From Anaerofustis stercorihominis (GTDB lineage: Bacteria; Bacillota; Clostridia; Eubacteriales; Anaerofustaceae): a DNA stretch of 64,000 nucleotides. The position numbers and the translations under genes are program-made. Of this stretch, positions 57,058-64,000 are shown piece by piece (within the stretch, counting starts at the first letter, position 1; the number at the start of each line of letters is the position of its first letter). The notes beneath the pieces were generated by a model. The model did not search any database. It was not told the origin of the DNA and worked only from the letters and a program-made list of their open reading frames with translations. Location: the NCBI RefSeq assembly GCF_005844425.1, contig NZ_SPHL01000004.1:1-64000 (forward strand), read 5' to 3'.

Positions 57058-59790
57058 ATGAACAGAAAGGAGTTAGTATATGATATTTTAAGAAAATATC
57101 AATATGAACGAGAAAATGTAAAAAGTGTAGAAGATATTGGTCTTGATGCCAGTGAAATATCTGAGCTAATTAATGCTGATAGAAGTAATACAAGTAGGTA
57201 TCTTAACGAACTTGTGAAAGAAGAAAAAATTATAAAATTAGATGGAAGACCTGTAAAGTTTGTTGAAAAAGAAATATACAATAATTTTATAAACGAAAAA
57301 AATAATGATATAGACGATATGGATCCTTTTAAAAATCTAATTGGTTTTAACTCATCTTTAAAATCTCATATTGAGCAGGCAAAGTCAGCAGTATTATATC
57401 CGCCAAGAGGGCTTCATACTTTAATTACAGGTCCCACAGGTACAGGAAAAAGTACTTTTGCGGAAAAAATATATGAATATGCAATGGAAATGAAGACAAT
57501 AGATAGCGATGCAAAATTTGTTGTTTTTAACTGCGCTGAATATGCAGAAAATCCTCAACTTGTAATGTCTCAGCTTTTTGGTCATATTAAAGGAGCTTTT
57601 ACGGGAGCAGATAAAGAAAAAAGCGGACTTATTGATGAAGCGAACGGCGGAGTTCTTTTTTTAGATGAAATTCATAGACTTTCTCCCGAGTGTCAAGAAT
57701 TACTGTTTATGTTAATGGATAAGCATGTATTTAGAAGACTTGGAGAAACAGGAGGACAAAGAAAAGCAGATGTTCTTATTATTGGTGCAACCACCGAAGA
57801 TATAAATGCTTCTTTGCTTCAAACTTTTTTAAGAAGAATGCCTGTTACAATTAATCTCCCTTCGTTAAAAGAAAGGCATTTATCTGAAAGATTGCAGCTT
57901 ATAGAAAGCATATTGTCAAGTGAGCAGACAAATATGGATGTTTCCATAAGAGTTCATAAAGATGCTTTGATTGCTCTTTTATTATATGAGTGTAAGGGTA
58001 ATGTCGGACAGCTTAAAGCTGATATTCAACTTTTGTGTGCAAGAGGCTTTTTGGATTATAAAGTGCACAATAAAAAATACGTGGAAATTTGTACATCTAT
58101 ACTTCCTGAACATATACAAGAAGGTCTTTTATATTCAAAGAATAAAAATGATTTGATTGACTTTATCAAAAATTCGGAAGAATATCATTATTTTAATAAT
58201 AAAGAATTTGCAGTAGAACAAAATAGTGATTCTAATCTTGTTGCTCATATCAATGATAAATATAACGATTTTATCAAAATGGGAAGAAGCAGCATGGAGA
58301 TAAGCAATATAATAAATTCTGATTTGGACGAATATTTCAATCAAATTTTTGAAAAATACAAAATAGATGAAAGAGATATTCACAAAGAAAGTTTATTAAA
58401 AATTGTTGATATTAAAGTATTGGAAACTTGTGAAGATGCAATTCAATTTGCGGAAATGAAGCTTGGAAGAAAGCTTTCTGACAGAATAAAAATAGGAATG
58501 ATAATGCATATTAATTCCATGGTTGCAAGAGTTTCAAACGGAACATACATAAAAAATGATAAGATAAATGAAATTGTACTAAATAATCCAAAGGAACTAA
58601 AGATTGCCAAATTTATTTTTGCTTTACTGGAAGAGGATTTGAGTATAAAAATTCCAAAACATGAAATTGGATTTTTAACTATGTTTTTATGTGCGCCGGA
58701 AGAAATAGAAAACAAAAGTAATATAGGCGTTATTGTAATGGCTCACGGAAACTCTACAGCAAGCAGTATGGCTGATTTTGTAAATAATTTATTAAATACG
58801 CACCATTGCAGAGCTTTGGATATGCCTATGGATATGAGTACAAGCACTGCATTAAATAACCTTTGCGATATGATAAATGATACCGATGAGGGCAGAGGGG
58901 TACTTCTTCTTGTAGATATGGGTTCTCTTAATATGATGGGAGAAATGGCCATGAAAAAAACAGGAAAGAATATTTGTACTGTAGAAATGGTGTCTATCTT
59001 ACTTGTTATAGAGGCTGTCAGAAAGGCAAGCCTAAGAGATACGGATCTAATTTCCTTAAAAAATGATTTAGAAAATATTTATCAAAATTTACACAGTAAA
59101 ATAAGTGTTTTACCTGCACCTTATGAAAAACAAAAAACAATTATAACAACCTGTATTTCCGGAAAAGGTGTTGCAGTAAAAATTGATAATATAATAAAAG
59201 AATCCATTGATGTAAACAAATATAATGTAGTAATAAAACATTTGGATATATTAAGTGCAGACAATATTGACAAGGTTTTAGAAGAAAAAGGAATAAGCGA
59301 TGTTATAGCTGTTGTTGGAACAGTGGATTTAAAAATTAATAATATTCCATTTATTCCAATAAATGAACTTATAGTAGGAAACGGAATAAGTATTTTGCAT
59401 CAGTTGTTAAATGGACAAAAGTATATTCAAAATCAAGAAGATACAATTATTAATAAAACAGTTGTTAAAGAAACTTTAAAAAATATACTTACATTTTTAA
59501 ATTATGAAAAAGCAAGTGTACTTTTGATTGACGCTTTTAATGATATCTTTTCTAAATTGGCACTTTCTGTGGGGAAAGATGTATTTTTAAGATTTATTAT
59601 GCATACAGGATGTATGCTTGAAAGAGTCATAAAAAATGAATCTATTCCCCATCTTAATGCAGGAGAATTTATAGAAGAACATAAAGAAGAGTATAAAATA
59701 ATAAAAGAAGCTTTCTTTAAATGCGAAGAAGATTTTAATATTTTTATACCAAAGGATGAAATTTCTTATATAATAGAGCTTTTACATTGA
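57058..59790 (+). CDS. LevR-type sigma-54 activator with PTS regulatory domains
   Basis: A 910-residue activator. Order: N-terminal winged helix (about 1-70); AAA+ domain with Walker A GPTGTGKSTFAEK (about 124), the sigma-54 contact loop GAFTGADKEKSGL (about 180) and VLFLDEIHRLSP; first PRD (about 440-540, His in IGMIMHINSMVARV); EIIA-Man-like domain (about 555-680, HGN in VIVMAHGNSTASS); an EIIB-like part; and a second PRD at the end (His in FIMHTGCMLERV, about 848). Phosphorylation of these His residues by the PTS links activity to sugar supply. It should activate the sigma-54 promoter at 59918 in front of the PTS operon. A 200-bp AT-rich gap precedes it, with only a weak TATA-rich promoter area. 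Confidence 0.92.
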   Translation: MNRKELVYDILRKYQYERENVKSVEDIGLDASEISELINADRSNTSRYLNELVKEEKIIKLDGRPVKFVEKEIYNNFINEKNNDIDDMDPFKNLIGFNSSLKSHIEQAKSAVLYPPRGLHTLITGPTGTGKSTFAEKIYEYAMEMKTIDSDAKFVVFNCAEYAENPQLVMSQLFGHIKGAFTGADKEKSGLIDEANGGVLFLDEIHRLSPECQELLFMLMDKHVFRRLGETGGQRKADVLIIGATTEDINASLLQTFLRRMPVTINLPSLKERHLSERLQLIESILSSEQTNMDVSIRVHKDALIALLLYECKGNVGQLKADIQLLCARGFLDYKVHNKKYVEICTSILPEHIQEGLLYSKNKNDLIDFIKNSEEYHYFNNKEFAVEQNSDSNLVAHINDKYNDFIKMGRSSMEISNIINSDLDEYFNQIFEKYKIDERDIHKESLLKIVDIKVLETCEDAIQFAEMKLGRKLSDRIKIGMIMHINSMVARVSNGTYIKNDKINEIVLNNPKELKIAKFIFALLEEDLSIKIPKHEIGFLTMFLCAPEEIENKSNIGVIVMAHGNSTASSMADFVNNLLNTHHCRALDMPMDMSTSTALNNLCDMINDTDEGRGVLLLVDMGSLNMMGEMAMKKTGKNICTVEMVSILLVIEAVRKASLRDTDLISLKNDLENIYQNLHSKISVLPAPYEKQKTIITTCISGKGVAVKIDNIIKESIDVNKYNVVIKHLDILSADNIDKVLEEKGISDVIAVVGTVDLKINNIPFIPINELIVGNGISILHQLLNGQKYIQNQEDTIINKTVVKETLKNILTFLNYEKASVLLIDAFNDIFSKLALSVGKDVFLRFIMHTGCMLERVIKNESIPHLNAGEFIEEHKEEYKIIKEAFFKCEEDFNIFIPKDEISYIIELLH

Positions 59791-59807
59791 TACACAGTAA
59801 AATTATT

Positions 59808-59832
59808 TTACAGTAAAACTTACACACTGTAA
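59808..59832 (+). promoter_or_regulatory. Candidate upstream activator site for LevR
   Basis: Inverted repeat TTACAGT (59808-59814) and ACTGTAA (59826-59832) with an 11-bp spacer; a further half site ACAGTAAAA lies just upstream near 59793. The distance of about 90 bp to the -24/-12 promoter suits an enhancer-type site. Confidence 0.6.
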
Positions 59833-59917
59833 TTAAAAAAAATTTTTTAAAAATTTTTTTAAGTCAAATACCTGTTATTTGGCTTATTTTTTTATAAATT
59901 CTAATTACACACAAAAG

Positions 59918-59934
59918 TTGGCACGCTTTTTGCA
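59918..59934 (+). promoter_or_regulatory. Sigma-54 (-24/-12) promoter of the PTS operon
   Basis: TTGGCAC (59918-59924), 5 nt, TTGCA (59930-59934): matches the consensus TGGCAC-N5-TTGCA exactly. It lies 46 nt before the PTS IIA start and behind a LevR-type activator. Confidence 0.9.
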
Positions 59935-59979
59935 TTATATATGGCAAATGATAAAAGAAAAATGAAAGGGGGTAAATTC

Positions 59980-60381
59980 ATGATTGGGATATTAGTAGTA
60001 ACACATGGAAATGCCGGAATAGAATTAGTAAAAAGCAGCGAGTTAATTATCGGGCATCAAGAAAAAATAGATGCGTTATCTTTAAATCATGGGGATGATA
60101 TTAATGAACTTGAACAAAAGGTAGCAAAGAAATCAGCCGAGCTTGATGATGGAAGCGGAGTTCTTGTATTGGTTGATTTACTTGGCGGAAGTCCGTGCAA
60201 CGTAACAGGTAAGAATATAAAAGGTTCTGACAATATCGAATGCTTGACCGGTGTAAACTTACCTATGTTAATAGAAGCGATTGCTTCAAGAGAAAATAAT
60301 TCCTTAAAAGATTTGGTAAATATTGCAAAAGATTCATCTCTTCAAGGAATTAAAGATTTAAGAAATCTTATGTTTAATTAA
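59980..60381 (+). CDS. PTS EIIA, mannose family
   Basis: A 133-residue EIIA-Man protein. ATG 59980 has GAAAGGGGG in front; an earlier ATG at 59941 lies at the transcription start area and is not used. The phospho-His lies in VVTHGNAGIELVKS (His9 region); further marks are ALSLNHGDD and VLVDLLGGSPCNV. It passes phosphate from HPr to IIB and can also report sugar supply to LevR. Confidence 0.9.
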   Translation: MIGILVVTHGNAGIELVKSSELIIGHQEKIDALSLNHGDDINELEQKVAKKSAELDDGSGVLVLVDLLGGSPCNVTGKNIKGSDNIECLTGVNLPMLIEAIASRENNSLKDLVNIAKDSSLQGIKDLRNLMFN

Positions 60382-60427
60382 TTTTTTATATTGTCATTAT
60401 TCGTAAAAATAAAAGGAGGAGGTAAAA

Positions 60428-60925
60428 ATGGCAAAAATCAATCTTGTTAGAATCGACAGCAGACTTATTCACGGGCAGGTAATAACAAAATGGTTAAAAA
60501 TGTCAGGTGCGGACAGAATAATCATCGTTGATGACGAACTTGCAAAAGATGACTTTATGTCTATTATCTATACAACTGCAGCTCCAAAAGACGTTAGCGT
60601 AGAAATACTTAGTGTAGAAGATGCTAAAAAGGGCTGGATGGAAAATGAACTTGGAAACGGAAGTTTATTAATTTTATTTAAAGATATTAAAACATGTTAT
60701 GAACTTAAAAATGAGGGAGTGAATATTGAAAATATCCAAATTGGAGGACTTCCAAGTGCTCCGGGCAGAACTGTTATTTTAAGAGCAGTATCATTTGATG
60801 AAGATGATGTTTCAAAATTAAAAGAACTTCATGATGCAGGAGTTGAAATAAATATACATATTATTCCTGAAGAACCAAAAATGAACTATGAAAATATGAT
60901 TAAAAAATTCGAAGAAAAAAAATAA
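60428..60925 (+). CDS. PTS EIIB, mannose/sorbose family
   Basis: A 165-residue EIIB protein. The active His is in VRIDSRLIHGQVITKW (about residue 15), then RIIIVDDELAKDDF and the end MNYENMIKKFEE. AAAGGAGGAGG precedes the ATG. It transfers phosphate to the incoming sugar at the membrane complex. Confidence 0.9.
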   Translation: MAKINLVRIDSRLIHGQVITKWLKMSGADRIIIVDDELAKDDFMSIIYTTAAPKDVSVEILSVEDAKKGWMENELGNGSLLILFKDIKTCYELKNEGVNIENIQIGGLPSAPGRTVILRAVSFDEDDVSKLKELHDAGVEINIHIIPEEPKMNYENMIKKFEEKK

Positions 60926-60948
60926 GAAATAATTAAGGAGAAAAAATT

Positions 60949-61698
60949 ATGTTATTAACATTAGCGATTGTAGCCGGTCTTTGGTACTGGATTAGTCAAA
61001 GTAAATTAGGTTATACATTCCACTGGGCGATTTGTCAGCCGATCGTTATGGCACTGCCTTTTGGTCTTATATATGGAGATGTTGCAAAAGCAATGATTAT
61101 AGGGGCATCTCTAGAAATGGTATATCTTGGTATGGTTGCTGCCGGAGCAAATATTCCAGCAGATGAAAGTTTAGCAGGAGTTATTGCTATTCCAATAGCT
61201 TTAGTTTCAGATATTCCTGCTGCAACAGCAGTTACACTTGCAATTCCTTTTGGTTTACTTGGTGTATTACAAGATCAAATCAGAAGAACAATTCAAGCAA
61301 GTTTTGCTCATAAAGCAGATAAATATGCAGAAGAATGCAATATTAAAGGAATAGAAAGATGTGCGATATTATTCCCTTTAATTTTAGGATTTTTCTTAAG
61401 ATTCCCACCTGTATTTTTAGCTAATTATTTTGGAGCGGGTGTTGTTGAAAATATTTTAGCGGCTATACCGGTTTGGTTAACTCATGGTTTAGAAGTTACA
61501 GGCGGCGTATTACCTGCACTTGGTTTTGCTATTACAGTATTTATTATTGGAAAGAAAACATATTTACCATTCTTTATTTTAGGATTCTTTATGGTTCAAT
61601 ACTTACAAATTAGTGTAATGGCAGCTGCAATATTCGGAACATGTATGGCATTACTTATCATATTCTTAAGAAGAGAAAATCAAAATACTACAACCTAA
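60949..61698 (+). CDS. PTS EIIC, mannose family
   Basis: A 249-residue membrane protein with the EIIC-Man start LLTLAIVAGLWYWISQSKLGYTF and the conserved GASLEMVYLGMVAAGANIPADES. About seven membrane helices. It forms the transport channel with IID. Confidence 0.88.
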   Translation: MLLTLAIVAGLWYWISQSKLGYTFHWAICQPIVMALPFGLIYGDVAKAMIIGASLEMVYLGMVAAGANIPADESLAGVIAIPIALVSDIPAATAVTLAIPFGLLGVLQDQIRRTIQASFAHKADKYAEECNIKGIERCAILFPLILGFFLRFPPVFLANYFGAGVVENILAAIPVWLTHGLEVTGGVLPALGFAITVFIIGKKTYLPFFILGFFMVQYLQISVMAAAIFGTCMALLIIFLRRENQNTTT

Positions 61699-61710
61699 AA
61701 GGAGATTAAA

Positions 61711-62592
61711 ATGAAACAAGAAAATATGGAAAAAAATTTAGTTAACGAAGAAGTTAATGAAGTTGTTGAAAATAAAGAAGAACAAGCAGAAAAAATAACA
61801 CAAAAAGATATTAATAAAGCATTTTTTAGATGGTGGGTTGACGTTGAAGTTGCAAGCTCATATGAAAGAATGCAAGGTATTCCATTTTGTTATTCAATGA
61901 TACCAATTCTTAAAAAGTTATATAAGAAAAAAGAAGATTTAAGTTATGCTTTGAAAAATCACTTAAACTTCTTTAATACTCAAGGTACATGGGGAACACC
62001 TATTCACGGTATGGCTATTGCCATGGAAGAAGAACTTCATGACGGTGATAGAGAAATGAGAGAAAATGCAATTACAGGTATTAAAACCGGCTTAATGGGA
62101 CCTCTTGCAGGTATTGGAGATACCATTGACTGGGGCACATTAAAAACAATTATTGCAGGTATTGCGGTTACTTTCGGTATAACAGGTAGTATTCTTGGTG
62201 CGATTATTCCATTTGTATTCACAATCATTACATTCTTAATTGGTAAATATTTATGGAATATGGGATACAAACTTGGAAAAGAATCAGTTAAGAATATTCT
62301 TCAATCTGGTTGGATTAATGAACTTATTTCAGGTACAGCTATTTTAGGGTTATTCATGATGGGTGCTTTAGCATCAAGTTACGTTAAATTGACTATTCCA
62401 ATAGCCTTTACAGTTGGCGGCACGGAAATGACAATTCAAGGTATCTTGGATAGTATTGCTCCTGGATTATTACCTCTTGGTGTTGTATTTGGTATTTATT
62501 ACATTCTTAAAAATAAAACACAAAAATATGGACTTATTTCAATCGGTATAGTTGCAATATCAATTTTAGGTGCAATGATAGGATTATTTTAA
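61711..62592 (+). CDS. PTS EIID, mannose family
   Basis: A 293-residue protein with a Glu/Asn-rich extension of about 30 residues at the N-terminus. Then follows the family core: FFRWWVDVEVASSYERMQG, NTQGTWGTPIHGMAIAMEE, ITGIKTGLMGPLAGIGDTIDWGT. The C-terminal half has membrane helices. It is the partner of IIC; the start codon follows 12 nt behind the IIC stop. Confidence 0.9.
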   Translation: MKQENMEKNLVNEEVNEVVENKEEQAEKITQKDINKAFFRWWVDVEVASSYERMQGIPFCYSMIPILKKLYKKKEDLSYALKNHLNFFNTQGTWGTPIHGMAIAMEEELHDGDREMRENAITGIKTGLMGPLAGIGDTIDWGTLKTIIAGIAVTFGITGSILGAIIPFVFTIITFLIGKYLWNMGYKLGKESVKNILQSGWINELISGTAILGLFMMGALASSYVKLTIPIAFTVGGTEMTIQGILDSIAPGLLPLGVVFGIYYILKNKTQKYGLISIGIVAISILGAMIGLF

Positions 62593-62652
62593 ATAGATAC
62601 ATATATAAATAATAGATAAATTAGATGAATTTTTAGGAGGATTTAGACGGAT

Positions 62653-63531
62653 ATGTTAGTCAGAATGGATGAAATTTTAAAGAAAGCCAAAGAAGGAAAG
62701 TATGGGGTTGCGGCGCCAAATGTTTATAACGATATTAGTGTAAAAGCTTGTTACGAGGCTGCTGATAAATTAAACTCTCCAATTATTTTAGATTGTGCCG
62801 GACTTCCTTTCCTTGAAGAAACTGCGGATATCGTAAGATTTTATGAAAGAAAATACCCACATGTTGTTGCAGCATTAAACTTAGATCATGGCGGTCCTTT
62901 TGAAGAGATTGTTCATGCGATTAAATATGGTTTCACATCTGTAATGATAGATAGATCAACTCTTGAATTTGATGAAAATGTAAGAGAAGTAAAAGAAGTT
63001 GTAAAAATTGCCCATGGTGCTGATGTTTCTGTTGAAGCTGAACTTGGGCATGTAGGACAAGGCTTTGAATATGAGCAAACAAGAGATGCTGGTCTTACAA
63101 AAAAAGAAGATGCTTTAAGATATATTGACCTAACAGGTGTTGATTGTCTTGCTGTTGCAGTTGGAACATCACATGGTACATATAAGGGAACTCCACATTT
63201 AGAGTTTGAATTATTAGATGATTTAAGTAAATCAATTGATATTCCTCTTGTATTACATGGTGGTTCAGGTACAGGAGATGATAACTTACAAAAAGCAGTA
63301 CAAACAGGTATTCAAAAAGTTAACTTATTTACAGACTTAAGTACAGCAGCATTAAATGCAATGGTTAAATATCTTGACTTTGATTGGGACGGTATGAAAC
63401 AAGACGGTTCAAAAGGTGAATTTGGTAACTTAAAAGCTAATTTATGCGATATTTCAATTGCCGCAAAAGATGGTTTTGTTGAATCTTTAGAACATTACAT
63501 TAAACTTTTTGGTTCAAACGGAAAAGCTTAA
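62653..63531 (+). CDS. Class II ketose-bisphosphate aldolase (GatY/KbaY/Fba type)
   Basis: A 292-residue zinc aldolase. Zinc ligands: LNLDHGGPFEE (His about 82), GTSHGTYKG and LVLHGGSGTG; catalytic Asp in NLDHGG; Glu in VEAELGHVGQ. The length and the motif GHVGQGFEYEQTRDAGLT differ somewhat from typical GatY, so the substrate could be a ketose 1-phosphate or a bisphosphate. In the operon it would cleave the sugar phosphate delivered by the PTS into dihydroxyacetone phosphate and an aldehyde. Confidence 0.87.
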   Translation: MLVRMDEILKKAKEGKYGVAAPNVYNDISVKACYEAADKLNSPIILDCAGLPFLEETADIVRFYERKYPHVVAALNLDHGGPFEEIVHAIKYGFTSVMIDRSTLEFDENVREVKEVVKIAHGADVSVEAELGHVGQGFEYEQTRDAGLTKKEDALRYIDLTGVDCLAVAVGTSHGTYKGTPHLEFELLDDLSKSIDIPLVLHGGSGTGDDNLQKAVQTGIQKVNLFTDLSTAALNAMVKYLDFDWDGMKQDGSKGEFGNLKANLCDISIAAKDGFVESLEHYIKLFGSNGKA

Positions 63532-63573
63532 TTTATAAAAAATTGATTAAAATAAACTATATAAGGAGATATT

Positions 63574-64000
63574 ATGAACAACTTTAATTTTTTATGTGAT
63601 ACTAAGTTTATTTTCGGTAAAGAAACCGAAAAAACTGTAGGTAGTGAAATAAAACAATATGGTAAAAAAGTCTTATTTGTAAATGACGGCGGGGATTATT
63701 TAAAAACAACCGGTTTATACGATTCTGTTGTAAATTCTTTAAATGAAGAAAATTTAGAATTTATAGAATTAAGCGGTGTTAAAGCAAATCCCGAAGTTGA
63801 ACTTGTAAGAGAAGGTATTGACATTTGTAAAAAAGAAAACATTGATTTTATTTTGGCAGTGGGTGGCGGAAGTGTTATAGATACTGCAAAATCAATTGGT
63901 ATAGGTATTTTCTATGATGGTGATGTATGGGATATTTATGAAGGAGTTGGAACAATAAACGATACTTTGCCAGTAGGTGTTGTTCTTACAATTCCTGGAA
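63574..64000 (+). CDS. Iron-containing alcohol dehydrogenase (partial, N-terminus)
   Basis: 142 codons from ATG 63574 (behind AAGGAGATATT) to the window end. The sequence MNNFNFLCDTKFIFGKETE and LAVGGGSVIDTAKSIGIG (nucleotide-binding GGGS) are typical of group III iron-dependent alcohol dehydrogenases of the YqhD/BdhA (butanol dehydrogenase) kind. It probably reduces the aldehyde made by the aldolase before it. Metal ligands lie beyond the window. Confidence 0.88.
   Translation, partial: MNNFNFLCDTKFIFGKETEKTVGSEIKQYGKKVLFVNDGGDYLKTTGLYDSVVNSLNEENLEFIELSGVKANPEVELVREGIDICKKENIDFILAVGGGSVIDTAKSIGIGIFYDGDVWDIYEGVGTINDTLPVGVVLTIPG

Noticed and set aside
57058-59790. NtrC-type two-component activator
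   Set aside because: There is no receiver domain; the PRD and EIIA domains define the LevR group.

Overview
The window shows an AT-rich bacterial chromosome interrupted by one large GC-rich integrative and conjugative element (ICE). The host DNA (about 1-1345 and 52955-64000) is very AT-rich. It carries a LevR-type activator, a sigma-54 promoter, a mannose-family PTS operon, a GH25 lysozyme, a radical SAM protein and a DJ-1/PfpI protein, which fits a low-GC anaerobic Bacillota (Clostridia/Tissierellia-like). I cannot name a species. No rRNA, tRNA or CRISPR array was seen.

The ICE (about 1346-52954, roughly 51.6 kb) sits inside a YtcJ-type amidohydrolase gene. The C-terminal part lies at 175-1345 and the N-terminal part at 52955-53366, and an 11-bp repeat (aaattagaatt) occurs at both junctions. 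Joining the two halves restores a continuous reading frame. Gene content and order match the Tn1549/CTn family. In order: ParB, a RepA_N/DUF6017-like initiator with an internal 15-bp iteron array, PcfB, TraG/VirD4 coupling protein, Maff-2, a TrbL/VirB6-like protein, PrgI, VirB4, an NlpC/P60 CD1108-type protein, DUF4315, DUF4366/CD1107, topoisomerase III, a Cys-rich VLP protein, an ArdC/YodL/DUF4316 protein, TTRAP, a giant methylase-helicase with tnpV overprinted inside it, DUF3848/3849, MobC and CD1845. After these come cargo 1, the MOBP relaxase, an XRE regulator, cargo 2, Xis and Int.

The coupling-protein gene is broken exactly in its Walker A motif by a 338-bp, highly structured, apparently non-coding insert. 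It resembles a stand-alone HEARO/omega-RNA-type element, so self-transfer may depend on precise loss of the insert or on help in trans.

Cargo 1 (30866-37484) is a two-component system plus a LanFEG/CprABC-like ABC exporter, a small membrane protein, a lipoprotein and a lone receiver domain. It looks like a module for resistance to lantibiotics or cationic peptides. Cargo 2 (39735-49665) has a TetR regulator and a KTR zinc-ribbon protein. These are followed by a nine-gene operon of paired ABC transporter half-molecules, a nickel/peptide-type OppBCDF-A transporter and a DtxR/MntR repressor. A DtxR-like box lies in front of this operon, suggesting metal-controlled uptake of a metal chelate. Each cargo is followed by a duplicated regulatory cassette: hairpin leader, short ORF, RBS-adjacent inverted repeat and sigma-like gene. 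In copy 1 the short ORF is out of frame at an A7 run followed by a hairpin.

Right of the ICE, the host carries GH25 lysozyme, radical SAM and DJ-1 genes on the minus strand. On the plus strand LevR is followed by PTS IIA-IIB-IIC-IID, a class II aldolase and an iron-dependent alcohol dehydrogenase that runs off the window.
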